Source: an uncultured Campylobacter sp. (GTDB lineage: Bacteria > Campylobacterota > Campylobacteria > Campylobacterales > Campylobacteraceae). Taken from it: DNA of 17,842 nucleotides. The stretch lies in assembly GCF_938045775.1 (NCBI RefSeq), contig NZ_CALIBH010000279.1, forward strand, positions 1 to 17,842, given 5' to 3'. The stretch's first letter is position 1; every line of letters starts with the position of its first letter. The notes beneath the pieces are model-generated. The model was not told the origin of the DNA. It saw only the letters and a program-made list of their open reading frames with translations, and ran no database searches. Both the position numbers and the translations under genes were made by a program. Below are positions 1 through 7,945 of this stretch, piece after piece.

Positions 1-2
1 GT

Positions 3-638
3 TTATTGCAGTTGGCGCCATGCTTGATAAAATTTGCCCGCCATTATCGCAAGAAAAATGAGCGTCAAAGCTCCAAATATCGTAGCTGTAAATTTATCAT
101 CCGTCGTAGCGTATTTGTCATATCTGAATTTCATCAGATACTCGCGCTGCGGAAGATCGACGCTCGCATTATAATCCAAAAATAAAACCTGATACGCCGT
201 GCCGCGACCCTGAAACGGAAACGGACGGCTTTGATACCAAGCTTTAACTCGCTTGCCTTCCAGCCATTCGTATGCGATTAGCGAGATAGAAGGCTTGATA
301 TTTACGCCTTGCCACTCGTCCGCTCCTGAGCGCTTAAAATTAGCTTCAGCAATTGCTGCATTGAGCAAAATTTTATTTTTATAAAAGGAGGTTAAGTTAT
401 CCGTATCGCCATTTAAAAAGACTTTGATAAATTTGCGCTCGTCCGTAAAAATCTGCATATATTCGCGCCCATCATCGCTTCTGACATCCATGATTATTCC
501 GTGTGCAATTTTTAGGTCGTCTAAGCTTTTAGGATTCAAGCTAAAAAGAAATCCGTACCACATCGTCGCCAAATAAAATGCGATCATAAATAGATCGAAC
601 TTACGATCTAAGTTATGCCAAATTTCGCCGAGCTTCAT
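3..638 (-). CDS. hypothetical two-helix membrane protein
   Basis: A complete 211-residue frame with an ATG start and a TAA stop right at the left edge. A hydrophobic helix lies at about residues 16-35 and another at about 184-203. The roughly 145 residues between them are hydrophilic and probably form one domain on one side of the inner membrane. I do not recognise the family. No clear Shine-Dalgarno sequence precedes the ATG. The 49-base gap to the lipoprotein gene upstream suggests one transcript. The coding region is well supported by length, composition and clean hydropathy; the function is unknown. Confidence 0.75.
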   Translation of the reverse strand: MKLGEIWHNLDRKFDLFMIAFYLATMWYGFLFSLNPKSLDDLKIAHGIIMDVRSDDGREYMQIFTDERKFIKVFLNGDTDNLTSFYKNKILLNAAIAEANFKRSGADEWQGVNIKPSISLIAYEWLEGKRVKAWYQSRPFPFQGRGTAYQVLFLDYNASVDLPQREYLMKFRYDKYATTDDKFTATIFGALTLIFLAIMAGKFYQAWRQLQ

Positions 639-687
639 CGATCATTACATTGTAAGTTTCGCTGCAAGATACGGAATTTCACGGCTT

Positions 688-1320
688 TTATGATCGCGAG
701 CTATGCTGCATCGCAAGCGCCTCCATCGCCCCGACGGGCAGAAATAGCACTACGCCCACGATTACCACCGGTATAGCCACGATGATGCCTAGCGTATCCA
801 ATAGGGCGTTGCCCTCGCAGCGTTCAGGTCTAACCTCGATATTTGCCGGGATCGCAGAGCGCAGCCTATCGCTTGGCTTCATTATTTCGCTCAGATTTTT
901 AATCTGCACTACTCGCGCATCAAAGTTAAAAATAACTTCTATCTCGCCTTTTTTCTCATCGATTTCGATGCGGTCTGCTAGAGCTTTGATTTTGGCGACA
1001 TCTGCACCGGCTGCGGAATTTAAAAAAGCACTGAAGCTACCGCGCGCCTCGCCGTTTTTCGCATCCATCACTTCGATCTGCACAAACTCGCGCTTAAGCC
1101 CTTTGGCGTATCCGCCGTCGTAAAATTCTGAAATTTTCTTAAGCGACGAGCCGTCCGTTAGGACATAGCTGAGTTTCTCGCCTACGATGTATTCTTTACC
1201 GTCGTTTATGAAAAACGCCGTGATTTTTTCAGGCGTTTCGTTCGCCCCAGGCACTACGTTTTGTTTGCACTGGCATCCCACAAGCAGGACAGCTAGTAAA
1301 ACCGCGATAAATTTTTTCAT
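688..1320 (-). CDS. putative lipoprotein with a C-terminal membrane helix
   Basis: A 210-residue protein that opens with a lipoprotein signal: MKK, a hydrophobic stretch, then the lipobox Leu-Val-Gly-Cys with the lipidated cysteine at residue 16. The middle is hydrophilic and rich in Lys, Glu and Asp. A second hydrophobic segment at about residues 176-204 looks like a C-terminal transmembrane helix, which is unusual for a lipoprotein. An AAAGGA ribosome binding site lies about six bases before the ATG. The gene lies between the YqeY-family gene and the two-helix membrane protein on the same strand and may be transcribed with both. No family recognised. Confidence 0.8.
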   Translation of the reverse strand: MKKFIAVLLAVLLVGCQCKQNVVPGANETPEKITAFFINDGKEYIVGEKLSYVLTDGSSLKKISEFYDGGYAKGLKREFVQIEVMDAKNGEARGSFSAFLNSAAGADVAKIKALADRIEIDEKKGEIEVIFNFDARVVQIKNLSEIMKPSDRLRSAIPANIEVRPERCEGNALLDTLGIIVAIPVVIVGVVLFLPVGAMEALAMQHSSRS

Positions 1321-1448
1321 AATGATCCTTTAAAATTTTAAATTAGCGTATGAATTCCAAAGCCAAAGCTCTATCTCAAAAAATTTCAGCGGCGAAATTT
1401 TACGCCGATACAATTTAGCCGTAACCGAAATTTAGCCTCAAACGCAGG

Positions 1449-1892
1449 CTACTTCAGTGCCGCTTTGACCGCCTCGCTTAGGCGCTTGCCGTCCACTCTT
1501 GAGCCAAGCGCTTCTTTGGCGGCTTTCATCACGCGCCCCATATCCTTTGCGCCGCTCGCACCGAGCTGCGCGATTAGCGAGCCAACCTCGGCGGCAAGCT
1601 CGGCATCGCTTAGCTGCGCGGGCAGATAGGACGCGATGATCTCGATCTCGCCCTGCTCTTTTTGCACCAGATCGTCGCGACCGCCCGCGCGATACTGCTC
1701 CACAGAGTCGTTTCGGCGCTTGATCTCGCTTTGAAGTATGCTAAAGACGCGCTCGTCGCTAAGGCTGATGCGCTCGTCCACCTCGACCTGCTTAAGCGCG
1801 GCGTTAAGCATCCGCAGGCTGTCTCTACGGAAGTGATCGCCGCTCTTCATCGCCGTTTTAATGTCTTCTAAAATTTGCTCTCGCACACCCAT
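1449..1892 (-). CDS. yqeY: GatB/YqeY domain-containing protein
   Basis: A 147-residue protein matching the stand-alone YqeY family, which resembles the tRNA-binding tail domain of the GatB subunit of the tRNA amidotransferase. The family features are visible: an N-terminal helix (REQILEDIKTAMKSGD), the RRDSLRMLNAALKQVEVDER stretch, the EIKRRNDSVEQYR segment, the EIEIIASYLPAQLSD motif, and a C-terminal AKDMGRVMKAAKE region. Length is normal for the family. An AAGGAG ribosome binding site stands six bases before the ATG, with an extended -10 promoter further upstream. The cellular role of the stand-alone protein is poorly defined; an RNA-related role is inferred from family membership. Confidence 0.93.
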   Translation of the reverse strand: MGVREQILEDIKTAMKSGDHFRRDSLRMLNAALKQVEVDERISLSDERVFSILQSEIKRRNDSVEQYRAGGRDDLVQKEQGEIEIIASYLPAQLSDAELAAEVGSLIAQLGASGAKDMGRVMKAAKEALGSRVDGKRLSEAVKAALK

Positions 1893-1925
1893 TTTCTACT
1901 CCTTGAGATTGAAATTTCGGCGGTA

Positions 1926-1934
1926 ATTGTAGCA
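1926..1934 (-). promoter_or_regulatory. extended -10 promoter element of the yqeY-family gene
   Basis: On the minus strand the sequence reads TGCTACAAT, an extended -10 (TGn plus TACAAT, five of six bases of TATAAT). It predicts a start site near 1919 and a leader of about 27 bases that contains the AAGGAG site. No good -35 is needed for an extended -10, and Campylobacter sigma-70 promoters generally lack one. Confidence 0.6.
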
Positions 1935-2015
1935 AATTTAAAATTTGGCTCGGGTAAATTTAAGAGGATGAAATTTTAAAATTTTAAAGATTTAGCGCGA
2001 TTTGCGGCTAAGCTT

Positions 2016-2085
2016 AAAGCTCGCGCGGATATCGTCCGCGGCAAAAGGCTCGCACGGCTACCCTTTGCGGCAAAAGGCTCGCGCG
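2016..2085. repeat. three-copy degenerate direct repeat, about 29-bp period
   Basis: The 19-base stretch at 2038-2056 (GCGGCAAAAGGCTCGCACG) recurs at 2067-2085 with one mismatch. A weaker partial copy, AAAGCTCGCGCG, sits at 2016-2027, giving a period of about 28-29 bases. A GC-rich inverted repeat (CGCGGA/TCCGCG) at 2024-2040 overlaps the first copies. The patch lies downstream of the norZ terminator and upstream of the yqeY-family promoter. There is no coding potential. Confidence 0.6.
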
Positions 2086-2100
2086 AAGCCGAGTAAAATT

Positions 2101-2137
2101 TAAAAAGCCTCGCAAGAACATAAAATTCCTGCGAGGC
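2101..2137 (-). terminator. Rho-independent terminator of norZ
   Basis: A perfect 8-bp inverted repeat, GCCTCGCA at 2107-2114 and TGCGAGGC at 2130-2137, with a 15-base loop that can pair further (GAA/TTC). On the minus strand the stem is followed at once by TTTTTA. It begins about 30 bases after the norZ stop codon, where a terminator for that gene is expected. Confidence 0.85.
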
Positions 2138-2166
2138 AAAGCAAGCGATAAGAGCTCGCGAAGGCT

Positions 2167-4404
2167 CTATTTAGCGCGTGAGAATATCATTCGCACGATT
2201 TGAAGCAAGAAGCACACGCTTCCTACCAAAAAGATCGTATCGCCGATGATGCGCGCCCAGCGGAGCCCATAGAGGCTATCTTTTTGCAAGAATTCCGCAC
2301 TTCTTGCGTACCACATGCCCACGTCGATCGCCGCAAACGCCTGCAAAATTCCAACCGGCAGAAGCGAGATTAGCACCATTAGAAGCAGACCCGCATTAAG
2401 TGCCCAAAAGCCGATCTTCATCAGCGTATCGTCGAAGCTTTTGTCTTTGTAAATATACAGCGCCACGAGCCACACGAAGCCGAGCGCCAAAAAGCCGTAT
2501 ACGCCAAATAGCGCCGTATGAGCGTGCACTGCGGTGGTGTTTAAGCCCTGGATGTAAAATAGCGCAAGCGGCGGGTTGATCAAAAAGCCGAAAACGCCCG
2601 CGCCCAGCATATTCCAAAACGCTACTGCGATGAAGCAGTAAAGCGGCCATTTTAAACGCTTGGCCCAATCCTGCGCGAATTGAAGCTTGTAGTAATGAAA
2701 CGCTTCTGAGCCCAAAAGCACCAAAGGCACGACCTCAAGCGCCGAAAAGCTCGCACCCACAGCCATTATCGGCGTAGTGGTACCCGCAAAATAGAGGTGG
2801 TGGAAGGTGCCAGGAATTCCGCCGATTAGGAAAATCGATGCGCTAGCAATCGAGGTGTAGGTAGCAAATTTCTTGCTTACGAGGCCCAAGGACGCGAATA
2901 CAAACGCCAAAGACGCCGTCGCGAAAACCTCGAAAAATCCCTCGACCCAAAGGTGCACGACCCACCAGCGCCAATACTCCATCACAGGGATCGGCGAGCG
3001 TTGTCCGTAAAATAGTCCCGCGCCGTAAAAAAGCCCAACGGCGATAACCGAAGCGGTAAAGATCGCCAATAAATTCTTATCACCCTCGGCTCTAAAGCCC
3101 GCGATAAAGCCGCGAAGCACGAGTACCATCCAGATTACAAGACCCACGAACAGTATCAGCTGCCAAATTCTACCGAGGTCTAAATACTCGTATCCTTGAT
3201 GTCCGATCCAGAAGCTGCTGCTTGGATCCATCTTGCCCGCAATCGCCATGTATTCACCCGCGAAGCTGCCGACGACCAAGAAAAGAAGCGCGTAGAAAAG
3301 CACGTCCACGCCGAGCTTTTGAAATTTTGGATCCTTGCCGCCGTTGATTATCGGAGCTAGAAACAATCCCGCCGCCAAAAAGCCCGTAGCGATCCAGAAA
3401 ATGGATGCCTGCACGTGCCAGGTGCGCGCTAGCGAGTAAGGGATATACTGCGAAATATCCAGCCCGAAAAAGGACTGACCCTCGATCGTATAGTGCGCAA
3501 CAAAGCCGCCGATGAAGGCCTGAAATGCAAACAATGCAACCGCTACGAAAAGATATTTGCCAAGCGCCTTTTGCGACGGCGTAAGCGCCAAAGCGGCGAT
3601 CGGATCGGCGCTAAGCTTCGCAGGAGCCTCGAAATCCTCGTCCTTCTTACCGTAGAAATTCCCAAACCACACTAAAAGACCGATGCCGGTAAGCAAAATA
3701 ACGAGACTTGCGATCGTCCAAACGACGTTTTCCGTGGTAGGGACATTGTCTATCAGCGGCTCGTGCGGCCAGTTATTGGTATAGGTCGCCTCTCCGCTCG
3801 GACGATCCGTAGAAACCGCCCATGCAGTCCAAAAGATGAAATCCACGAGCTCGGCGCGGTGTTGCTCGTTTGCGAGCGTGTTTTCTTTCATCGCGTAATC
3901 CTCGCGAAGCTTTTTAAAGCGCGGATCGTTTCCGAAAACGCCCATGTACTCGTCTTTTACGATCGCCATAGCTTTCAAGCGATCATCGCTTAGCTTGACG
4001 GTGCCGTCTTTTACGGTATTGGTGCGGTACTCAGCCTTGGTAAGCGCCTTGATCTGCGCCTTTTGCTCGTCGCTCAAAGCGTCAAATTTCGCTCCGAAGC
4101 GCTCCTGCGACTTGATATCCATAAACGCAACCAGCTCCTTATGTAGCCAATCCGCGCTCCAATCGGGCGCCTGATACGCTCCGTGACCCCAGATCGAGCC
4201 CACCTGCATACCGCCGATGCTCTGCCAGGCCTCCTGTCCACGGTAAATGCGCTCGGTGCCGATTAACTCGTTGCCGCTAGCATCGGTAAATTTTACCACC
4301 GGCGGAGACTGCCTATACACCTCGCCGCCGTAAAAACCCAAGAAACTAAAGCCCACGATGAGTACCGCTACAAGCGCCATCCAGAGCTTTTTATATTCTC
4401 TCAT
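2167..4404 (-). CDS. norZ: quinol-dependent nitric oxide reductase (qNOR)
   Basis: A complete 745-residue single-subunit nitric oxide reductase that reduces NO to N2O in the inner membrane with electrons from quinol. A first helix (about residues 8-27) is followed by a periplasmic region to about residue 225. That region resembles NorC but has no CxxCH heme c site, as expected for the quinol type. The catalytic core follows with many helices. Expected ligands are visible: His330 in TWHVQ, His484 with Glu488 and Glu492 in HLWVEGFFE, His535-His536 in GTFHHLY, and His627 and His629 in HAHTALFG. I start at the ATG at 4404, five bases after AGGAG; the GTG two codons earlier lies inside that site. 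It is flanked by its own terminator and by a CRP/FNR-type box upstream. NO defence or respiration is likely. Confidence 0.96.
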   Translation of the reverse strand: MREYKKLWMALVAVLIVGFSFLGFYGGEVYRQSPPVVKFTDASGNELIGTERIYRGQEAWQSIGGMQVGSIWGHGAYQAPDWSADWLHKELVAFMDIKSQERFGAKFDALSDEQKAQIKALTKAEYRTNTVKDGTVKLSDDRLKAMAIVKDEYMGVFGNDPRFKKLREDYAMKENTLANEQHRAELVDFIFWTAWAVSTDRPSGEATYTNNWPHEPLIDNVPTTENVVWTIASLVILLTGIGLLVWFGNFYGKKDEDFEAPAKLSADPIAALALTPSQKALGKYLFVAVALFAFQAFIGGFVAHYTIEGQSFFGLDISQYIPYSLARTWHVQASIFWIATGFLAAGLFLAPIINGGKDPKFQKLGVDVLFYALLFLVVGSFAGEYMAIAGKMDPSSSFWIGHQGYEYLDLGRIWQLILFVGLVIWMVLVLRGFIAGFRAEGDKNLLAIFTASVIAVGLFYGAGLFYGQRSPIPVMEYWRWWVVHLWVEGFFEVFATASLAFVFASLGLVSKKFATYTSIASASIFLIGGIPGTFHHLYFAGTTTPIMAVGASFSALEVVPLVLLGSEAFHYYKLQFAQDWAKRLKWPLYCFIAVAFWNMLGAGVFGFLINPPLALFYIQGLNTTAVHAHTALFGVYGFLALGFVWLVALYIYKDKSFDDTLMKIGFWALNAGLLLMVLISLLPVGILQAFAAIDVGMWYARSAEFLQKDSLYGLRWARIIGDTIFLVGSVCFLLQIVRMIFSRAK

Positions 4405-4434
4405 TCTCACTCCTTTAACTGAAATTAGGAGAGA

Positions 4435-4440
4435 ATTCTA
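4435..4440 (-). promoter_or_regulatory. -10 element of norZ
   Basis: On the minus strand this reads TAGAAT, five of six bases of TATAAT. It predicts transcription from about 4428, leaving a leader of about 24 bases that carries AAAGGAG. The predicted start lies exactly 41.5 bases from the centre of the palindrome at 4462-4477, and each site supports the other. Confidence 0.55.
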
Positions 4441-4461
4441 CCCATTTAAATTTCTATAAGC

Positions 4462-4477
4462 ATTGAGGTCCGTCAAT
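4462..4477. promoter_or_regulatory. CRP/FNR-family operator upstream of norZ
   Basis: The sequence ATTGA-GGTCCG-TCAAT is a perfect 5-bp inverted repeat with a 6-base spacer. It fits the TTGA-N6-TCAA half-site layout bound by FNR, DNR/NNR and related CRP/FNR-family regulators. Its centre at 4469.5 is 41.5 bases upstream of the predicted norZ start. This is the usual class II activating position. No regulator gene is in the window, so the protein that binds it is not known. Confidence 0.6.
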
Positions 4478-4481
4478 AAAA

Positions 4482-4496
4482 AGATAAAATTTATCT
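4482..4496 (-). terminator. AT-rich hairpin with T-run, possible weak terminator
   Basis: A perfect palindrome (AGATAAA, one central base, TTTATCT) followed on the minus strand by TTTTT. It could end transcription from the membrane-protein pair (stop at 4549) before the norZ promoter. The stem has only two G-C pairs and would be weak. It could instead be a second protein-binding site: its centre lies at -61 relative to the predicted norZ start. Confidence 0.35.
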
Positions 4497-4548
4497 GCTT
4501 AAGCTGGAATTTATTAAAATATACTGAAATAAAGGGTTTTATAAAATT

Positions 4549-5199
4549 TTATATAAAATTTATATCTATAAATCTATCCCTTACCTCAATATTATCAAGA
4601 TTTAGATTTAGTTTGTCTTTTAAATACTTTTTCAAATTTACTCGTTCATACTCACTTAACATAGTTAGCGGAATGGCAAAATAATTACTATGAGTGCTAT
4701 CTAATAAAATTAGAACATTTAAATTTATGCTATCTATTCTTCTTAAAATTTTAAGTACACCGAAGCAAAGAAGATTTATCGGATGCAGAGCGTATGATAA
4801 AATTAGCAAGAGAAATTTTTTAAATCTAGTTATATTGGCATTGTATTTGCACGCGTCTTCAATCACGAGTCCAGAAAATTTATAAATAGCGATTTTATCA
4901 AAATTAGAAGTCTTTACACTTTTATGTACCGAATATACATCGTTATAATTTTTGCATAAAGAATTATATTCTATTCTATCGGAATAGAAATTTAAAAATT
5001 TATGTTTATTAATAAATAAAATTCCCACCAAAAAAGTAACAGCTCCTAAAAATTGATATGCCCAAGCACTTCCTCTGCAGAAAAATAGAAATATAACTAA
5101 AAATACAGCTAATATTAAATAGCATTCTGTGCTGATTTTAGTCCAATAATCTTTGATCATAAAAAGCGGCATTTCCGATTTATAACTTTGAAATTCCAT
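4549..5199 (-). CDS. hypothetical AT-rich membrane protein
   Basis: A 216-residue protein with no recognised family. Two N-terminal membrane helices lie at about residues 26-40 and 46-64, with a third hydrophobic stretch near 128-150. Between and after these are soluble segments, including a strand-rich part after the helix pair (about 65-120). That shape is reminiscent of small bacterial PH-like membrane proteins, but this is only a guess. I start at the ATG at 5199, nine bases after GGAG; the TTG five codons earlier overlaps that site. It follows another membrane protein gene by 41 bases, so the two probably share a transcript. Both are far richer in A and T than norZ and alaS. Confidence 0.72.
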   Translation of the reverse strand: MEFQSYKSEMPLFMIKDYWTKISTECYLILAVFLVIFLFFCRGSAWAYQFLGAVTFLVGILFINKHKFLNFYSDRIEYNSLCKNYNDVYSVHKSVKTSNFDKIAIYKFSGLVIEDACKYNANITRFKKFLLLILSYALHPINLLCFGVLKILRRIDSINLNVLILLDSTHSNYFAIPLTMLSEYERVNLKKYLKDKLNLNLDNIEVRDRFIDINFI

Positions 5200-5240
5200 A
5201 CGATAATACTCCAAATTTTTAATTCAATACGCCGCTCTTT

Positions 5241-5891
5241 TCATTGACTTTGCTCTGCATCTTTCACTCCTTTTAAATAGAAATATATTTTGTAAACAAA
5301 TTCGAATGTAGACATTAATATTACGGAACCCGAAAGAGAAAAACCGGATTGAAAGAAAATGATATATCCAAAAATTGAAAATCTACTTTGAAATTCCGGC
5401 ATAAAATGGCTTGTTCTTATGCTTATACCGCTGCTTGCAAAATATCCGGTATAATAAACCTCAAACATAAAAATACCAAGACCAAACATAAACGGAAGCA
5501 ACAAAAACGGGCAATCGTTTTCACACTTCTTTTTTGAAAGCAATATAAAATCATCATCATATCTGCAAAAGTAAATATAATAAACCAATGAATATAAGCT
5601 AGAAACCGCAAAAATAATAATCCCGTATATCCACATAATACTAACGTAAAATTCCAAAAGTTGGGTGTATGGGCTAATACTACCGATAATTTCGATATTT
5701 GGAAAATAGCTTTTCATAAAATTTACGAAATTCAAGCACGCAGGAGAAATATCTAAAATATTTTTAGGAATTATAAAGGCGCTAAGAGAATATAAAAAAT
5801 ATATAAAACATAATTTCGTAAAAAATTTGCCGAATTTTACACGAGTATTTTCTATTCTTATCTTTTTACTTTCAAAATCTAAATTCTGCAT
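5241..5891 (-). CDS. hypothetical AT-rich four-helix membrane protein
   Basis: A 216-residue protein from the chosen start, with hydrophobic helices at about residues 25-42, 82-108, 128-148 and 174-205. It is rich in Phe, Tyr and Ile. No family recognised. The ATG at 5891 is preceded by AGGGA at a spacing of about six; the frame is open for 18 more codons upstream but without a better site. It comes directly before the other AT-rich membrane gene and after the end of the PBP1A operon. The composition differs clearly from the GC-richer neighbours, consistent with gene acquisition but not proof of it. Confidence 0.7.
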   Translation of the reverse strand: MQNLDFESKKIRIENTRVKFGKFFTKLCFIYFLYSLSAFIIPKNILDISPACLNFVNFMKSYFPNIEIIGSISPYTQLLEFYVSIMWIYGIIIFAVSSLYSLVYYIYFCRYDDDFILLSKKKCENDCPFLLLPFMFGLGIFMFEVYYTGYFASSGISIRTSHFMPEFQSRFSIFGYIIFFQSGFSLSGSVILMSTFEFVYKIYFYLKGVKDAEQSQ

Positions 5892-5917
5892 CTCAATCCC
5901 TAAAAATAAAATTGTGT

Positions 5918-5949
5918 ATTTTATTGCCTCCAACCTTAAACGCACTATA
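5918..5949 (-). promoter_or_regulatory. candidate -10 elements for the membrane-protein pair
   Basis: Two minus-strand hexamers stand out in the 143-base gap between PBP1A and the pair: TATAGT at 5944-5949 (start near 5937) and TAAAAT at 5918-5923 (start near 5911). Each matches TATAAT at five of six positions. In DNA this AT-rich such matches arise easily by chance, so the choice is open. Confidence 0.3.
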
Positions 5950-6034
5950 AGCTCGCATATTTATATTGTGCTTAATAAACGCAATCTATGCAAGGGCTTC
6001 CGAAAGTGGATCAAATTTAGATTTCCATCCAAAT

Positions 6035-7945
6035 TTAAAATGATCCGTCACTGCTACTTTCGCGGGGTTTAGGAAGCGGCGAAATTTTAGTGTAATACTC
6101 TTCCTTGCCGTTGTATGAGCTGCTAAAGACGCCGTCGGGAACCGTGAAATTTCGTTTAGTTTGCGGATACTCTTTTAAGTAGGCATCTAAAAATTTTGCA
6201 AACACCGGTGCTGCGGTACGTCCGCCACCCTCGACCTTTCGCATCGGTTTATAATCGTCGTTGCCATACCAGATTATGATCTGTAAATCCGGCGTAAAGC
6301 CGCAAAACCATGCATCTATACTATCGTTTGAGGTACCTGTTTTGCCCGCTATGTCAATGCCTTGCACGCGCGCGCGAGTACCGGTGCCGCGCTGCACGAT
6401 ATTTTTTAGCAGCGTAGTCATCAGATACGCCTGCTCAGGGCGCAGCACGCGGCGCCGCTCGGGCTCGATAAAGCGAGTTTTGCCGTCCTTATCGGTAATC
6501 GAAACGATAAATTTTGATTTTGCAGTAATCCCAAGCCCCGGGAACATCGAATACATCGTGGAGTATTCAAGCGGCGAAATTCCGTAGCTGCCGATAGCCA
6601 CCGACAGGGCGGGCGGGACGTTTTTAAAGCCGAACTCGCCCAGCTTTTTTACCGCGCGATCAACGCCGATAGATTGCATCAGATTGATTGAGGCAAGGTT
6701 ACGTGAGCGTGTTAGGGCTTCTTTGATCGTGATATAGCCGCTGTAAGTCTTGTCATAATTTTTCGGCTTCCACGTTTTATCGCTGCCGTCGTCGAATTCT
6801 CTAGCTATATCGGGCACTTCGGTCATCGTCGAGTAGCCCATATCAAGGGCGATTTGATAGACGAAAGGCTTGAAGCTGGAGCCGGTTTGGCGCTGGGATT
6901 GGCTGGCACGATTGAAATTTGATTTCGCGTAATCCACACCGCCTACTAAGGCTAAAATTTCGCCATTTTGCGGATGCGTGACGACCATAGCGCCGTTTAC
7001 GTTGCTTGCATTAGCGTCTTTGTTGCGCTTTAAAATTTCATTGTAGCCAAAAACTAATGCCTCTTGCGCCATCGCTTGCGCCTTTAGATCAAGGCTCGTA
7101 TCTATGCGGTATCCGCCCGTACGGACGTCCGGTAGAATTTTTTCCGCTTCTTTTATGATCTCATCTACGGCATACGGCGCTACGTTTTGCGTGAGCGTTT
7201 CGTTGTAGATCGTAGGTTGTTCGTTCATCGCAAGCTCATATTCGGTCTTATTTATCCAGCCGAGCTCATGCATCCTATAAATCACATTATTGGCACGCGA
7301 AAGCGACAAATCTAGGTGCTTAGTAGGATCAAAGCTGCTAGGAGCTTTCGGCAAGCCCACTAAAATCGCAATCTCTTTAAGGCTTAAATCTTGCAAATCC
7401 TTTTTGAAATATCCCAAAGCCGCCGTGCGGATGCCGTAATATCCGTGTCCAAAATACACTTCGTTGAAGTAACGCTCTAGAATTTGTTCCTTGCTTAGGG
7501 CGTTTTCTATCTTAAGCGATAGGATCGCTTCTTTGATCTTGCGATCAAGCTTCTTTTCGCTCGAAAGAACTAAATTTCGCGTGATCTGCTGCGTAATCGT
7601 AGAAGCCCCTTCGACGAATTTCATCGCTTTGACGTCCTTAATAATCGCCCTAAAAATCGCCTCGACATTCACGCCGCCGTGTTCGAAAAACGCCGTATCC
7701 TCGATAGCTACAAGCGCCTCGATCACGCGGCCTGGGATCTCGTCGAATTTTACGTAAATTCTATTTTGTTCATTAAAAACGTTTGCGATCAGATTGCCGT
7801 TGCGGTCATAAATTTTAGTCGTGAGCTCGGGATGATAATTGATTATGGAGTCCGACTCCAAGCGGATTTGCGAGTAAAAATACAAAAAAATCCCGCCTGC
7901 GGCAAACGCACAAACCGTAATAAAACTAAATAAAACTCTTACCAT
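6035..7945 (-). CDS. mrcA: bifunctional penicillin-binding protein 1A
   Basis: A complete 636-residue class A penicillin-binding protein (named pbpA in C. jejuni). It polymerises lipid II and cross-links peptidoglycan on the outer face of the inner membrane. One N-terminal anchor helix spans about residues 5-25. The glycosyltransferase (GT51) motifs are present: EDTAFFEHGG with Glu82, GASTITQQ at 113-120, RKIKE at 135-139 and the KEQILERYFNEVYFG motif from residue 152. The transpeptidase has SSFK with catalytic Ser356, SRN at 414-416 and KTGT at 535-538. All catalytic residues are intact and the length is normal for the group. The start overlaps the end of maf by 7 bases and has an AAAGAGG site. 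It is the last gene of the alaS operon. Confidence 0.97.
   Translation of the reverse strand: MVRVLFSFITVCAFAAGGIFLYFYSQIRLESDSIINYHPELTTKIYDRNGNLIANVFNEQNRIYVKFDEIPGRVIEALVAIEDTAFFEHGGVNVEAIFRAIIKDVKAMKFVEGASTITQQITRNLVLSSEKKLDRKIKEAILSLKIENALSKEQILERYFNEVYFGHGYYGIRTAALGYFKKDLQDLSLKEIAILVGLPKAPSSFDPTKHLDLSLSRANNVIYRMHELGWINKTEYELAMNEQPTIYNETLTQNVAPYAVDEIIKEAEKILPDVRTGGYRIDTSLDLKAQAMAQEALVFGYNEILKRNKDANASNVNGAMVVTHPQNGEILALVGGVDYAKSNFNRASQSQRQTGSSFKPFVYQIALDMGYSTMTEVPDIAREFDDGSDKTWKPKNYDKTYSGYITIKEALTRSRNLASINLMQSIGVDRAVKKLGEFGFKNVPPALSVAIGSYGISPLEYSTMYSMFPGLGITAKSKFIVSITDKDGKTRFIEPERRRVLRPEQAYLMTTLLKNIVQRGTGTRARVQGIDIAGKTGTSNDSIDAWFCGFTPDLQIIIWYGNDDYKPMRKVEGGGRTAAPVFAKFLDAYLKEYPQTKRNFTVPDGVFSSSYNGKEEYYTKISPLPKPRESSSDGSF

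Noticed and set aside
782..1123. Open frame of 113 codons on the plus strand inside the lipoprotein gene
   Set aside because: It mirrors a well-supported gene with a lipobox and ribosome binding site; its translation is Ser/Leu-rich with no family features.
2016..2085. Short repeats considered as a CRISPR array
   Set aside because: Only two good copies of 19 bases with spacers of about 10 bases; no cas genes and no regular spacer size.
4402..4410. GTG start of norZ two codons upstream
   Set aside because: The GTG lies within the AGGAGTG ribosome binding site, while the ATG at 4404 has correct spacing.
6008..6046. Inverted repeat GGATCA/TGATCC at the end of the PBP1A gene
   Set aside because: Six-base arms with a long AT-rich interior and no T-run on the minus strand; not a terminator, and it overlaps the last codons.
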